A stretch of DNA of 64,000 nucleotides from contig NC_133101.1 in NCBI RefSeq assembly GCF_022965805.1, positions 6,324,001 to 6,388,000 on the forward strand, read 5' to 3'. Positions 23,801 through 33,201 of the stretch are shown here, in pieces. The translations under genes and the position numbers were made by a program. Position 1 is the stretch's first letter, and each line of letters opens with the position of its first letter. This DNA comes from Primulina eburnea (taxonomy: Eukaryota; Streptophyta; Magnoliopsida; Lamiales; Gesneriaceae). The notes below the pieces were generated by a model. The model did not search any database, was not told the DNA's origin, and worked only from the letters and a program-made list of their open reading frames with translations.

Positions 23801-23935
23801 AAGCCCGGGGAGCAGGAAGCCCCGGCATTTCGTAAAGCCAGAGAAGCTCAGGCCCCGGCGTGTCATTCACAACCCGGGAAGCTTGAGACCCTGGCATTTT
23901 GTGTTAATTTCCAGGGAGGTATTAAGCTCAGGATT
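23801..23935. repeat. Degenerate GC-rich array 3 (CCCGGG-N9-GCCCCGGC)
   Basis: Three to four decayed units. The first, AAGCCCGGGGAGCAGGAAGC followed by CCCGGC, has the exact CCCGGG-N9-GCCCCGGC spacing. A later CCCGGG-AAGCTTGAG-ACCCTGGC keeps it with two changes. It lies downstream of the 24055-24474 ORF, in the same relative position as arrays 1 and 2 to their genes. Confidence 0.65.
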
Positions 23936-24054
23936 TCTAGTAAATTATTTCATCAGATACTTCTAAGCAATCCGTGATATGGGTGTAAATTAATAGACCT
24001 AAAGCGTTATATCCGAGCAGTGACAGAAAAAGGGGAACCGAGATAAATTTTTAT

Positions 24055-24474
24055 TCAACCATATACATTGGCCCGTACTACATCGTTATATTTCTCTTCT
24101 ATGACAATTATTCGTATTTTCAACCAGGCAGACAGAGGGGCGGTGGAACCTTGCATGAAGCTGAGAGAGTCGACAATACGCTTCAGGAGCTTCAGTTCCT
24201 TCCGGAGCATCAGCTGATAGACATCGCCATCTGTGAAGATGTCCGCCCACTCAGCCATGCGTTGTTGTTTGCGCACTTTCTTCAGTTTGGATACCAGGGT
24301 AGGGGTGGTGGCTTCCCCAGAATCGTAAAGAAGTTGCAGCCCTTGGAGCTCTTCCCAGTAGCGAAGAACTTTATTAAGCACTTCATCTTCTATAATGGAT
24401 TTTTGGACTTCCAGATTGGGCTCCGTAAGGGCTTCAGTCACCCCTGGAGTTCTCGAGCTGCTGGCACCGGCCAT
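24055..24474 (-). CDS. Antisense small ORF B, paralogue of ORF A (139 aa)
   Basis: Starts at ATG 24474 (MAGASSSRTPGV). The Ser/Thr-rich N-terminus (1-25) is followed by helices: IIEDEVLNKVLRYWEELQGL, a central basic LVSKLKKVRKQQRMAEWADI, then DVYQLMLRKELKLLKRIVDS and SFMQGSTAPLSAWL. These line up with the matching blocks of the 23116-23544 ORF in the same order and spacing, so the pair arose by duplication inside the element. The frame is intact. A TATA-like box is about 55 bases upstream. The family is unknown to me. A structural or regulatory role in the retroelement is possible but not shown. Confidence 0.6.
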   Translation of the reverse strand: MAGASSSRTPGVTEALTEPNLEVQKSIIEDEVLNKVLRYWEELQGLQLLYDSGEATTPTLVSKLKKVRKQQRMAEWADIFTDGDVYQLMLRKELKLLKRIVDSLSFMQGSTAPLSAWLKIRIIVIEEKYNDVVRANVYG

Positions 24475-24528
24475 GATAGCTGTTGGAGTAATCTGCTAGT
24501 AATGAGGAAAGGATCGGGAGGATGCCAT

Positions 24529-24537
24529 CTATATAGG
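24529..24537 (-). promoter_or_regulatory. TATA box of antisense ORF B
   Basis: CCTATATAGA on the minus strand, about 55 bases before ATG 24474. The flanking upstream sequence (TATAGGATGAAGAAGAGTAT on the plus strand) aligns with that next to the 22364 TATA box (TATAGGAGTAGGGAAGTGAT), including a following GA(C/T)CAT(C/T)GAT block. Confidence 0.5.
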
Positions 24538-24816
24538 ATGAAGAAGAGTATCCTGATCATTGATTCTCGAAGGTGTGAACGGCTAAGATGAATATTGGAA
24601 GTTGGACCAAGTAGGCGAAAAGACAGGCGTGAATCTCGAGATATCATAACAGTCCTCGAAGCACGAAAGCTTGCGGATAAGTTTGAATTTTAGGGCTTAC
24701 GACAGCACTGACGGTAGTATCCACATCTTTAAAATTCTAAAAGGCTCCGCTGTAATTGGAAGTGGGCTCTTTTTTACTAATCGGGACAGCGAGATAGACT
24801 CTAGCCCGACTTTTTT

Positions 24817-24828
24817 AGGAGGGAGTGG
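24817..24828 (+). other. Polypurine tract
   Basis: AGGAGGGAGTGG immediately before the 3' LTR start TGATGCCCCC, preceded by a T run (24811-24816). This is the expected position and composition for the plus-strand primer of reverse transcription. Confidence 0.8.
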
Positions 24829-25623
24829 TGATGCCCCCAAGGGAATCCGGGCCCGGGTAAAGCTCCCGACCCAGAGGGTACTTGAACTCAGGCGAGATGA
24901 AAGCAGGGAGGAGATCCCAAATTACGACTACATGCAGAGAACCGTTATGAAAGGAGGATCCCGGATCTTCAGATATCAGGCGAGTTACGCACTCAAGTGT
25001 CAGAAGAATTCCCAATGAACTACTCGGCAAGCCATCACCCGGGGTAAAAGCTTCCCAGTCCCAGAGACACCTCAGGGGCCCCCGGGTGGAAAGCACCCGG
25101 GAAAGAGGCTCAGTCTCTCCCTTACAGTCACGTCTTCCGGAAATATCGGAACCCCTCATCCCACATTCTATGACAAGGTCAACATTTAATACGTGGCCCA
25201 CTATTTTACCACGTGGCCCACCATCCCGAATCGTGGCCACCACCCGAACTTTGTGGGCAAGTCACCTACCTGACTCATCTATAAATACCCCCTGTAGGTA
25301 CTACACAAGGAGGTAACTCTTCTCTGGATATTCACAAGCACTCATAAATATTCTTATTTTCTCTCTAAGTCTTCCTTTGCGTGCATCACTGACTTGAGCG
25401 TCGGAGTGGATACGCCGGAACAATTTCCGGCGCCCCACTAACGTTATGTGATTTCAGGATTAATACTCAGGCCATCCGGGCGTTAGTCCTCAGGCGACAG
25501 GGAACTCAATCTTCCCAGACCACCAGCAACTCGCAATAAAGCATTCAAATCGCACATATATCCGAACACCCGACTTGGCAGATTGCACACCCGGCTACTA
25601 TCCAATTTGTCCGGTCGACATCA
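24829..25623 (+). repeat. 3' LTR, full length (795 bp)
   Basis: TGATGCCCCC...GTCGACATCA, with TATAAATA at 25280-25287. The U5-like part after GAGCGTCGGAG carries CGCCGG and CCGGCGCCCC blocks and is missing from the 5' copy. It abuts the polypurine tract on the left and ATATC on the right. Confidence 0.9.
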
Positions 25624-25628
25624 ATATC

Positions 25629-26071
25629 ATATAAAATTTGATGTTTTAATTTCATCGTCTAAAATTGAGTTCATGTATGTAAATAAATATTACTGACTAA
25701 AGAACAAAGAGAACATTCAATTCTATAAGAATAGAGTAAATAACCAACAATAAAAAATTAATAAATAAGAAAGAAATCGAAAATAAGAAGAAAAAAAGTA
25801 AATAAATAAATAAATAAGAGTAAAGAAGAAAAGGACGGACGAAAGAAAATGAAGAGTAGAAAAGAAAAAGGAAAAAAAAAAAGGAAAGAACAAGAAAAAA
25901 AATAACATGACACGTGTCAATTGATTTGAGAGGAGTAAAGTTTCGGGAAGAGCAGAGACTCCCCACGCCGTACAGATATTGCATGCACAAGCCAAAATCT
26001 TAGATATGAGGTCCAAGTAAGATCTTGACTTGTGTCAAAATAGGACAGTTGTCAAAATCCTAACTAGTGTA
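25629..26071. other. Purine-rich, low-complexity spacer
   Basis: About 25760-25905 is strongly A/G-biased (AAGAAAA, AAATAAATAAATAAATAAG). Open frames here only reflect that bias. No gene is recognised. Confidence 0.5.
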
Positions 26072-26635
26072 TGTCATATTTTGTCCAAATGATAAAAATT
26101 AAAGATCTAAAAATGATTTTATAATTAATTAAAATGGATTTTTATAGTAATTTGGGTAATTATTTTCCTAAAACGAGGACGAATACGAAGTACTTATTAT
26201 AGGGTCTATTGTCCTCAAGTCACAAAGGAGCGGGTCCCGGCTCGGGGCATGACATAATGGTATCAGAGTCAGTCACCGGCAAAGAACACCAGTAAATAAG
26301 TGTTATACGGGGAAAAGTGCTACGTGCATGAGAGCCACCTCTTGAATCTGCGGCAACATGATGAGAGCCACCTCTTGAATATGTAGGAGTCACCTTTAGA
26401 TTCTTGGCGTTGGTGGATCGAAATGTCAGACTACAACGAAGTGTTCGTGTTCTGAAAGAAGTCGTCTCATATAATAAAAATTAAATATTTAAAAATGTGT
26501 TTATAAGGAGTTACAATAGACTTCTACAACAACTTGCGTTAATTATTTTCGTAAAACGAGAACGAATACAAAATAGTTGATATAAGAATTCTTTGTGCAG
26601 TCACGCAAACATGAACATGGGCTCGGGAAGTGACA
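26072..26635 (+). mobile_element. Degenerate short LTR element (TRIM-like)
   Basis: Two diverged direct repeats (about 26072-26254 and 26430-26635) share AATGATAAAAATTAAA-like, TAATTATTTTC-TAAAACGAG-ACGAATAC and CTCGGG-(G/A)-TGACA segments. Right after the first one is TGGTATCAGAGTCA (26258-26271), an initiator-tRNA-Met primer site with one change. The internal part is ~170 bp and non-coding, with a 20-base duplication of ATGAGAGCCACCTCTTGAAT. Left ends and the TSD are unclear. Confidence 0.5.
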
Positions 26636-27120
26636 GTGCCGATTGCATCTGCGGGGATAAGATCAAATTCTCTCGTTTTATCTCTCTAGTATACTTATTT
26701 ACTTCAACGGAATGAATCCCTTTTAGGCAAAAATTAAATGATACTCTTTTTTAATTGATGATTAGATAGTGACGTTTAAGTGGCACCAACAACAAATAAA
26801 GTGACAAGTTGATTTTAAAATATTTTTACTGATTATGGACTGCATAATTAAATTGATGTCCTATGATTTTAAAATATTTTTACTCAATATGGACTGCATA
26901 ATTAAATTGATGTACGAGGAGATTTCGTAAAATATTTTAAAATCAATTGGTTGATTAAAAACGATGCATAAATCTCGGATTTCAAATGAAAATAAAAAAA
27001 AATTATAAACCAAAGGTTAGGATCGAAATATTGAAATATTTTTCATTTAGAATTCTGATTCAATCCCTATATAATTCGAAGACGGAAAGTTTTGAACATA
27101 GAATTCCATATCAAACTCTT

Positions 27121-27332
27121 GTGGATTAAATAAGGATAGATTAATAGTCAAATATTTATCGTTAAAATTTTAAGTTGTTTTGATAATTATTTTGATCCGG
27201 TTTAAGATCCAATTTTATGGATAACTATTTGATTAATAAATTGGATCTTAAACCGGATCAAAATGATTATTAAAACATCTTAAAATTTTAGCGATAAATA
27301 TTTGACTATTAATCTATCCTTATTTAATCCAC
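27121..27332. repeat. Long near-perfect inverted repeat (hairpin)
   Basis: The arms of about 93-95 bp begin GTGGATTAAATAAGGATAG and end with the reverse complement CTATCCTTATTTAATCCAC. They differ at about four positions and are separated by ~20 bases (TATGGATAACTATTTGATTA). The right arm runs on into CAACCAAACACACCCTTA, which looks like a Tourist-type MITE end. The left end lacks it. It lies ~465 bp upstream of the IPT TATA box. Confidence 0.85.
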
Positions 27333-27409
27333 TCAACCAAACACACCCTTAGTGTAATATATTGTTTTGTTTCACATTTAATCCATACTTTTTGCTAGAT
27401 TTCTCAGCT

Positions 27410-27594
27410 GACAAAAACTTGTGTGAGACGGTCTCAAAGGTACTATTTTATGAGACGGATATCTTATTTGAGTCATTCATGAAAAATTATTACTTCTTAT
27501 GCTAAGAGTATTACTTTTTATTATGAATATCGATAGGGTTAACTTGTCTCACAGATAAAAATTCGTGAGATCGTCTCTTTATAAAGACATACTC
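27410..27594. repeat. Foldback MITE copy 6, upstream of IPT
   Basis: Starts GACAAAAACTTGTGTGAGAC. The right end is altered (GTGAGATCGTCTCTTTATAAAG in place of the usual GTCTCACAAG). It ends about 200 bp upstream of the IPT TATA box. Confidence 0.75.
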
Positions 27595-27795
27595 TTCTCA
27601 GTTTTAGATCAATAAGCGACATATCAATAAAACCAAATTTATAATATATTGATTAGACTACCAAAAATATATATCAGTCCAACTTAATGACCAATTTTAA
27701 ATTTTAAATTTATTTATTTATTTATTAATTAACACGTGTGAAGCATTGGCTCGTGCGTATTGTATGTGCATGGCTCTAACTTCTCCCTCTCCGCG

Positions 27796-27803
27796 TATAA
27801 ATA
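27796..27803 (+). promoter_or_regulatory. TATA box of the IPT gene
   Basis: TATAAATA in the context CCGCGTATAAATACC, 174 bases upstream of the start codon at 27977. The spacing suits a 5' UTR of about 140 bases. Confidence 0.6.
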
Positions 27804-27976
27804 CCTCTGACACTTCAACGGAGTTCGCAAATTTTGTCTCCTCACTTTTCTTGAAAAATATAAAAATCAACCAAAGATTTTGCTCTTATTTTTTCCGAAT
27901 CCGAATTAGTTGCATACGAAAAAGATAAAGGAAATTGTGCTGATTCCTTTTCTGATATTCTGATATATCTTTGTTC

Positions 27977-29005
27977 ATGGCAGTAATGAGGATATCATTG
28001 TCTGCCTGCAATCAAGTACAACCACTGGTTAACTTTCCGGGTAGTTTGATCAATATGGATCAACTGATACTTACCCGCCAACGCCGGAAGGACAAGGTGG
28101 TGGTGGTGATTGGTGCCACCGGCACCGGTAAGTCTCGGCTTTCGATCGACTTGGCTAATCGTTACGACGCCGAAGTTATCAACTCTGATAAAATGCAGAT
28201 TTACAAAGGTTTAGACATAGTAACCAATAAGGTTACGGATGAGGAACGTCGTGGAGTGCCCCATCATCTGCTCGGAATCGCCCCTCCCGACGAGGATTTC
28301 ACGGCAGGCGATTTCGTGTACCATGCATCACTTGCTGCCGACAGAATAACGAAGAGGGGCCGGTTGCCGATCATCGTCGGAGGGTCGAATTCTTATGTGA
28401 AGGCACTCGTGAACGATGACATCGAGTTCCGGAACAAGTACGAGTTTTGCTTTCTTTGGGTGGACGTTTTGATGCCAATCCTACATTCTTTCGTCTCGAA
28501 AAGAGTCGATCGAATGGTGGATGCTCGACTGGTGGATGAGGTCAAGGAGTTTTTCGACCCCTTGGGAGATTATACTCGTGGAATCCGGCGTGCTATCGGG
28601 GTACCGGAGATGCATGAGTATTTCAGAAATGAACCATTTCATGATGATGAAAGTAGGGTTAAGATTCTTGAGGAGGCTATCAAGCAAATCAAATCCAACA
28701 CTTGCATTTTGTCTTGTAGACAACTTCAAAACATTTTGAGATTGCAGGGATTATTGGAGCGGCGGATGCATCGCCTCGATGCCACTGAGGCTTTCCTCAA
28801 ACATGGCGACGAGGCCAATGAAGCTTGGGAACGATCGGTGGCAAAGCAGAGTATCAAGATCGTGGACCGTTTTCTCTCGAGAACTAATACCACACAAATC
28901 TCCTCAACCATATCGCCAACCCACATGCCAATTATGGCACCGCCAGTCCCATCAATCTTTCTTGGATCCACCACTGCCACTGCCGTCGTGACCGCCACCC
29001 GCTAG
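27977..29005 (+). CDS. IPT: Adenylate isopentenyltransferase (cytokinin synthesis)
   Basis: A single-exon gene of 342 codons, as is usual for plant IPTs of the IPT1/3/5 type. The product transfers an isopentenyl group from DMAPP to ATP/ADP, the first and rate-limiting step of cytokinin formation. Residues 1-40 are a likely plastid transit region (no acids, Ser/Gln-rich). The P-loop GATGTGKS is at residues 46-53, followed by the family blocks SRLSIDLA, EVINSDKMQIYKGLDIVTNK, GVPHHLLG, LPIIVGGSNSYVKALV, FLWVDV, RVDRMVDARLVDEVKEFF and GIRRAIGVPE. The C-terminus has the TAVVTATR-like tail seen in some IPT5s. I start at ATG 27977; an in-frame ATG at 27986 is an alternative. Upstream are a TATA box, a foldback MITE and a long hairpin repeat. 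Confident on family; the exact paralogue is uncertain. Confidence 0.93.
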   Translation: MAVMRISLSACNQVQPLVNFPGSLINMDQLILTRQRRKDKVVVVIGATGTGKSRLSIDLANRYDAEVINSDKMQIYKGLDIVTNKVTDEERRGVPHHLLGIAPPDEDFTAGDFVYHASLAADRITKRGRLPIIVGGSNSYVKALVNDDIEFRNKYEFCFLWVDVLMPILHSFVSKRVDRMVDARLVDEVKEFFDPLGDYTRGIRRAIGVPEMHEYFRNEPFHDDESRVKILEEAIKQIKSNTCILSCRQLQNILRLQGLLERRMHRLDATEAFLKHGDEANEAWERSVAKQSIKIVDRFLSRTNTTQISSTISPTHMPIMAPPVPSIFLGSTTATAVVTATR

Positions 29006-30330
29006 TGTGACCATCATTACAAACGACAATTTCTTGAGACGTTTTGCCTAATAAAATTCATTGTGTTTATGTCTTCAATCCTGTGTTTTCTTGTTACACA
29101 AAAGGAGTGCATATTGAATTTGAGAGAATAAAAAAATGTTGTAGAGTAGCTTGCACGGTTTCACTCGAGAAACAAGAAAAGAAACATCACGTGGAAGTCC
29201 ACGTGGCGAGCATGGATGAAGCCATGTGGCAAGCAAGTAAACTTTTCCCCCCCCTTATTTTTCGTGAGTTTTTTTTTTTCTATGTTACACCTGTCGTATT
29301 TACGGTGTTTTGATTTGATCAAATTTGTAACTTTTGTTATCATGTCACCAAGTACTCATATTGGTCATCCGTACAACTGGGATCTTTTGGAACTAACTAT
29401 TAATAGGTCCTATTAGGGATGTGTAAGAAAGAAATGATTATAAAAAAATGATATAAATGGCCCCTGAACTTTGTCAAATTGCAAATAGGCCCCAGTTCAA
29501 GTGATGTATTAATTCTTGGAGTTGACAACTCTATGGTATAAAATAAACTTATCGAGTGGTTATGCGACACAACCATCTTCTTTTTCAATGTTTTCTTTTT
29601 TTTTTTCCCGCTAAGATTGGAGTATCGTATTCCTTGTGGAATCCAATTTTGCTCTTACCAATCATTGAAAAAAATGCAGGCCAGTTGCTCAAGTTCTATA
29701 TGTCGATTCTTGTTTCCGTTGGCATAACGGGTTCGTACAAGAGAACTTTTCCGATAAGAATTTTATAGTGGGAATATTGCAATCTTTGTCGTCTTTTAAC
29801 AGTATGTTTGCGTGTCATATAAAAATTAGTTTAATATTGTACGTGGCACGTCCCGGGCTCATGCTCGTAAAAGCACGACTACACAATGAGTTTCTACAAA
29901 AATTATTTCGTATTTATCGTTTTATGAAAATGATCAATTCAAATTATTATATTAATCTGTTTTTAATGAAATTTCATTATAAACTCATTTAAGGTGTTAT
30001 ATAATATCACAACATCTTTCAACATTTTGACCATTTTAATCTTTTTTTCATCAGATTGTCGACGTAACATTAGATACATAAATGTCATGTTTACCTCAAG
30101 TTAGCGTCATATTGGCGGGATGTTATTGTCATATGAGAAAAATGACAAAATTGCAGGGAAAAACGACAATGAACTAACCTATAATTTAACAATATAAAGA
30201 ATACAAAGTGCAAGTACATATCAAAATTATAATTTTATTTTTGTAATTATACTATTTTACGAAAAAAATGATTATAACAATGAGAAATTTGGCTTCAGTC
30301 CCCAGCCGCCTTTTTTCTTTGTTTTCAGTC
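29006..30330. other. Intergenic DNA, no gene recognised
   Basis: This is the 3' flank of IPT with poly-T and poly-A runs. No domain-bearing frame is present on either strand. Confidence 0.5.
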
Positions 30331-30428
30331 CCTAGGTACTTTTTTAGTACCACATTTCCACATGAAGTGTACCACATTTCTACATGAAGTGTACCACATT
30401 TTGTATGAAATAGTACCACAATTTTGTG
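30331..30428. repeat. ~20-22-bp imperfect tandem repeat
   Basis: AGTACCACATTTCCACATGA, GTGTACCACATTTCTACATGA, GTGTACCACATTTTGTATGA and AGTACCACAATTTTGTGG follow each other. They sit next to TTTTCAGTCCCTAGGTACTT, which is probably part of the same dispersed repeat. Confidence 0.7.
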
Positions 30429-30980
30429 GGTAGGGAGTGAATGCAAAGAAATATTATGATTGGGGATTTTTAAATAACTTCCCCTTATAACAAATTGTCA
30501 CAAGTCCACTGAATTTCATTTCAAAGTTATTCATATCATTCTGACAGATTGAAATTTTCAATTTTTTTAAATAAAAAATTAATTATTATGTAAAATAGTG
30601 ATGGGAGTATAAAGTATTCTACATATAGTGTTATATTTTGATACTTTTAACTTACAATATACACTGGTGAAGAAACAGAACTTCTTGATATTTTGATTAC
30701 ATCAGCAACATACAAAGTAGAAGAAGAAATGTTATATATTAGGAAAATCTAAAATAGTTTGAATTAATGAGAAGCAGCCAAATAGATTTATCTCTCTTTA
30801 TCTTAAACATTTGCAAGTTTATCAAAAACAACAATTATAGATTGTATAACTCAAATATTTTAAACTATATGACAGTCAAATCATCATATTTTGACGTACC
30901 CGATCTATACATATAATGAAAATATATGACAAAAAAATAATTTTTTTCACTCAAATCAAATTATATGACACAATATAATT
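30429..30980. other. AT-rich intergenic DNA
   Basis: Nothing recognisable on either strand. Confidence 0.45.
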
Positions 30981-31190
30981 TTTGCCATAAAAATAAACTC
31001 AAATCGGCACAAATACAAAACATTTTTCATAACATAATTAACAAATACGATATTTCTGAAGTAGAAAATAATATTTTTGCCATAAAAATTGTTTTTTTTT
31101 AAACTCAAATCGGCACATATACACAACATTTTTCATAACATAATTAACAAAAAACGATACTTTCGCAGTAGAAAATAATATTTTAGATAT
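30981..31190. repeat. ~106-bp tandem duplication
   Basis: AAACTCAAATCGGCACA, ACATTTTTCATAACATAATT, AACAAA-ACGATA and GCAGTAGAAAATAATATTTT occur twice in the same order with a period near 106 bp. The copies differ by several substitutions. Confidence 0.75.
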
Positions 31191-31638
31191 TAAAAAAATA
31201 TTTTTAATGTGTCAAATACTTTTTACTGAAACCAACATATGTTAAATAATATGTCTCCATATCATAATTAAAAAAAAAATGAAAAATTTTCAGTGAAAAT
31301 TAATAATTTGATATAAAAAGTAATATTTTTATGGATCGAGCAGATGTCTCACAACATTAATATGTCAAACATTATCACATGAGCTTTTGTGTTCTCCTAA
31401 TAGAACATCAATTGTTTATCAATAATTTCATACCAATAATTACACTGCCATAAAACGTATAACAATCAAATATGTGAAGATCGATCATTTGTCGTCCTAT
31501 CAAAAAATATAATCATCTGGAAATTGCATTGCACGGTGAATATACAACTGTAAATTTTGATAATTTTTGAAAAAAAATTAATTAGAGAAAAACTAAAATT
31601 CATATGTAATTTGTAACTATAATAAGGCAATGCATGTC

Positions 31639-31886
31639 GCCCGCATGGGCTTAGCTCAGTTGGTCAGCAACAGTGAATCTTGGAGCAATGACCAGTGATC
31701 GAGTCTCGCAAGCGGCAGTGTGGGAGTTAAATTTCCTCCAATGAGAGGAGGCTCCTTGTGCGCGGCGTAGCATAAGGTCTAACTGCTGCTGGTTGTCTGA
31801 GTCACCATGATTTACCTCCTCTCACATTCCTGTCGGGCCGGGGGTGAGGGGTGGCTAATGTGAGCGATTTCACCTTTTTTTGGAGC
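31639..31886 (+). mobile_element. tRNA-derived SINE with 15-bp TSD
   Basis: The 5' part is tRNA-like: A box TAGCTCAGTTGG at 31652-31663 and a B-box-like TGATCGAGTCTCG at 31696-31708, spaced as in pol III promoters. The body is a GC-rich non-tRNA stretch and ends in a T run (CACCTTTTTTT) plus GGAGC. The element is flanked by exact direct repeats AAGGCAATGCATGTC at 31624-31638 and 31887-31901, typical of LINE-mediated insertion. The perfect 15-bp duplication argues for a recent event. Confidence 0.9.
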
Positions 31887-31901
31887 AAGGCAATGCATGT
31901 C

Positions 31902-32574
31902 AGATAAAATGCAACTTTCATCCTAATATATTTGAAAGAATATTTGTTGGAGATCGATGAAATAAGAGTAAATAAATAACCACTTTTAGGTTTCTAATTG
32001 TCTTTTAAAAATTATTCTTTTTTTTCTGGAAAGATCTTCAACTTTTTCGAATTCCACTCGGTTTTTACGCTGAAAGACAATAGATGATTCTTTGATAAAT
32101 CAATATTATAATTCTGATTCTATTCTTAAACAAGACTATGAAAACGAATATATAATTATGAATAATAATTTTGATAAAGTCCACCAAAATCGTACCCAAA
32201 AAATATATTTAAAATTAGGAATAGTAGAATTTAAAGTTTTAAATCTTTCTATATAATTAGAGAAAATGCTAACACAACATTCAAAAATGCTAATGTGAGA
32301 TCGAAGACTACTCATGACTTGTCCAATGTCACTTCAACAATCAGACCAAAATAGAAAAAAATTAAAATTTAATGCACAAAAACCAAACTTCGAAAAATTA
32401 ATGGACGAAAACCAAATTGGGCAATTTATTGGATAAAAAAATTATTTATATATGTATGTAGATGCATAAATAATTGGAAAAAATCGTTTTCGTTCGCAGG
32501 ATCTGCGTTGCAGACGACAAATCCTTGTCGATTTGTTCACTTTGCTTAGTTTGTTGTAGTAAATGAGTAGATCT
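31902..32574. other. AT-rich intergenic DNA
   Basis: No gene or repeat with clear ends is visible. Confidence 0.45.
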
Positions 32575-32746
32575 CATGTGAGACCGTCTCACGGATCTTA
32601 ATTTGTGAGACGGATCAACCCTACCCATATTCACAATAAAAAGTAATACTCTTAACATAAAAAGTAATAACTTTTCATTGATGACCTAAATAAGAGATCC
32701 GTCTCACATATATGACCCGTGAGACCGTCTCACACAAGTTTTTGCC
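32575..32746. repeat. Foldback MITE copy 7
   Basis: Starts GAGTAGATCTCATGTGAGAC and ends ACCGTCTCACACAAGTTTTT. It is well preserved, in reverse orientation. Confidence 0.85.
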
Positions 32747-33108
32747 GTAGTAAATTAGTTTGTGATTCTCTACTTGTATTTGGCTTCTAGTCGCTTCTCT
32801 GTTTGCAATTTATTTTTCTCTTATATTTAATTTAACATACATAAATATTGAAAAATAGTAATGTAGCATGCTGTTACATATAAAGGACTAGGTGAGTAGT
32901 ACGGAAATAGGGTGCATTTTTCTCAATGAATATGCATCATAAAATTGACATTTGATGTGTTGTAAAAATCCCACAAAATATTTGTCAATGGCGACAGTGA
33001 TTTGGAATAAATGGAAATGGAACAATTTAAGGGCACCAAACAGTTGTGAAACGATGTTGCCCGTATATATGGGATCAAATTCCTAATCATTGTTAACCAA
33101 ACACTTCT

Positions 33109-33110
<2 letters not shown>

Positions 33111-33198
<88 letters not shown>
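33111..33198. repeat. (AT)n microsatellite, ~88 bp
   Basis: An uninterrupted alternating A/T run. The apparent Tyr/Ile repeat protein across it is an artefact. Confidence 0.95.

Positions 33199-33201
<3 letters not shown>

Larger units (their letters stand above)
13548..25623 (+). mobile_element. Ty3/gypsy (Tat-type) LTR retrotransposon, 12.1 kb
   Basis: The element begins TGATGCCCCC at 13548 and ends GTCGACATCA at 25623, with TGATG/CATCA inverted ends. It is flanked by the 5-bp duplication ATATC (13543-13547 and 25624-25628). Order: truncated 5' LTR, gag-protease-RT-RNaseH-second RNaseH-integrase, a GC-rich repeat array, three minus-strand genes with two more arrays, a polypurine tract, and a full 795-bp 3' LTR. 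The extra RNase H before integrase and the antisense genes downstream of integrase place it in the Tat lineage (Ogre/Retand relatives). The aligned LTR parts differ at about 17-18 of 575 positions by eye (~3%), so insertion is fairly recent. It cannot be autonomous: the primer site is gone and pol is broken. Confidence 0.93.

Noticed and set aside
25697..26016. Phe/Leu-rich membrane-like frames on the minus strand
   Set aside because: They come from a purine-rich low-complexity tract; two overlapping frames give the same kind of composition.
31639..31720. A functional tRNA gene
   Set aside because: A and B boxes are present but anticodon and acceptor stems do not form; the 15-bp flanking duplication shows it is a SINE.
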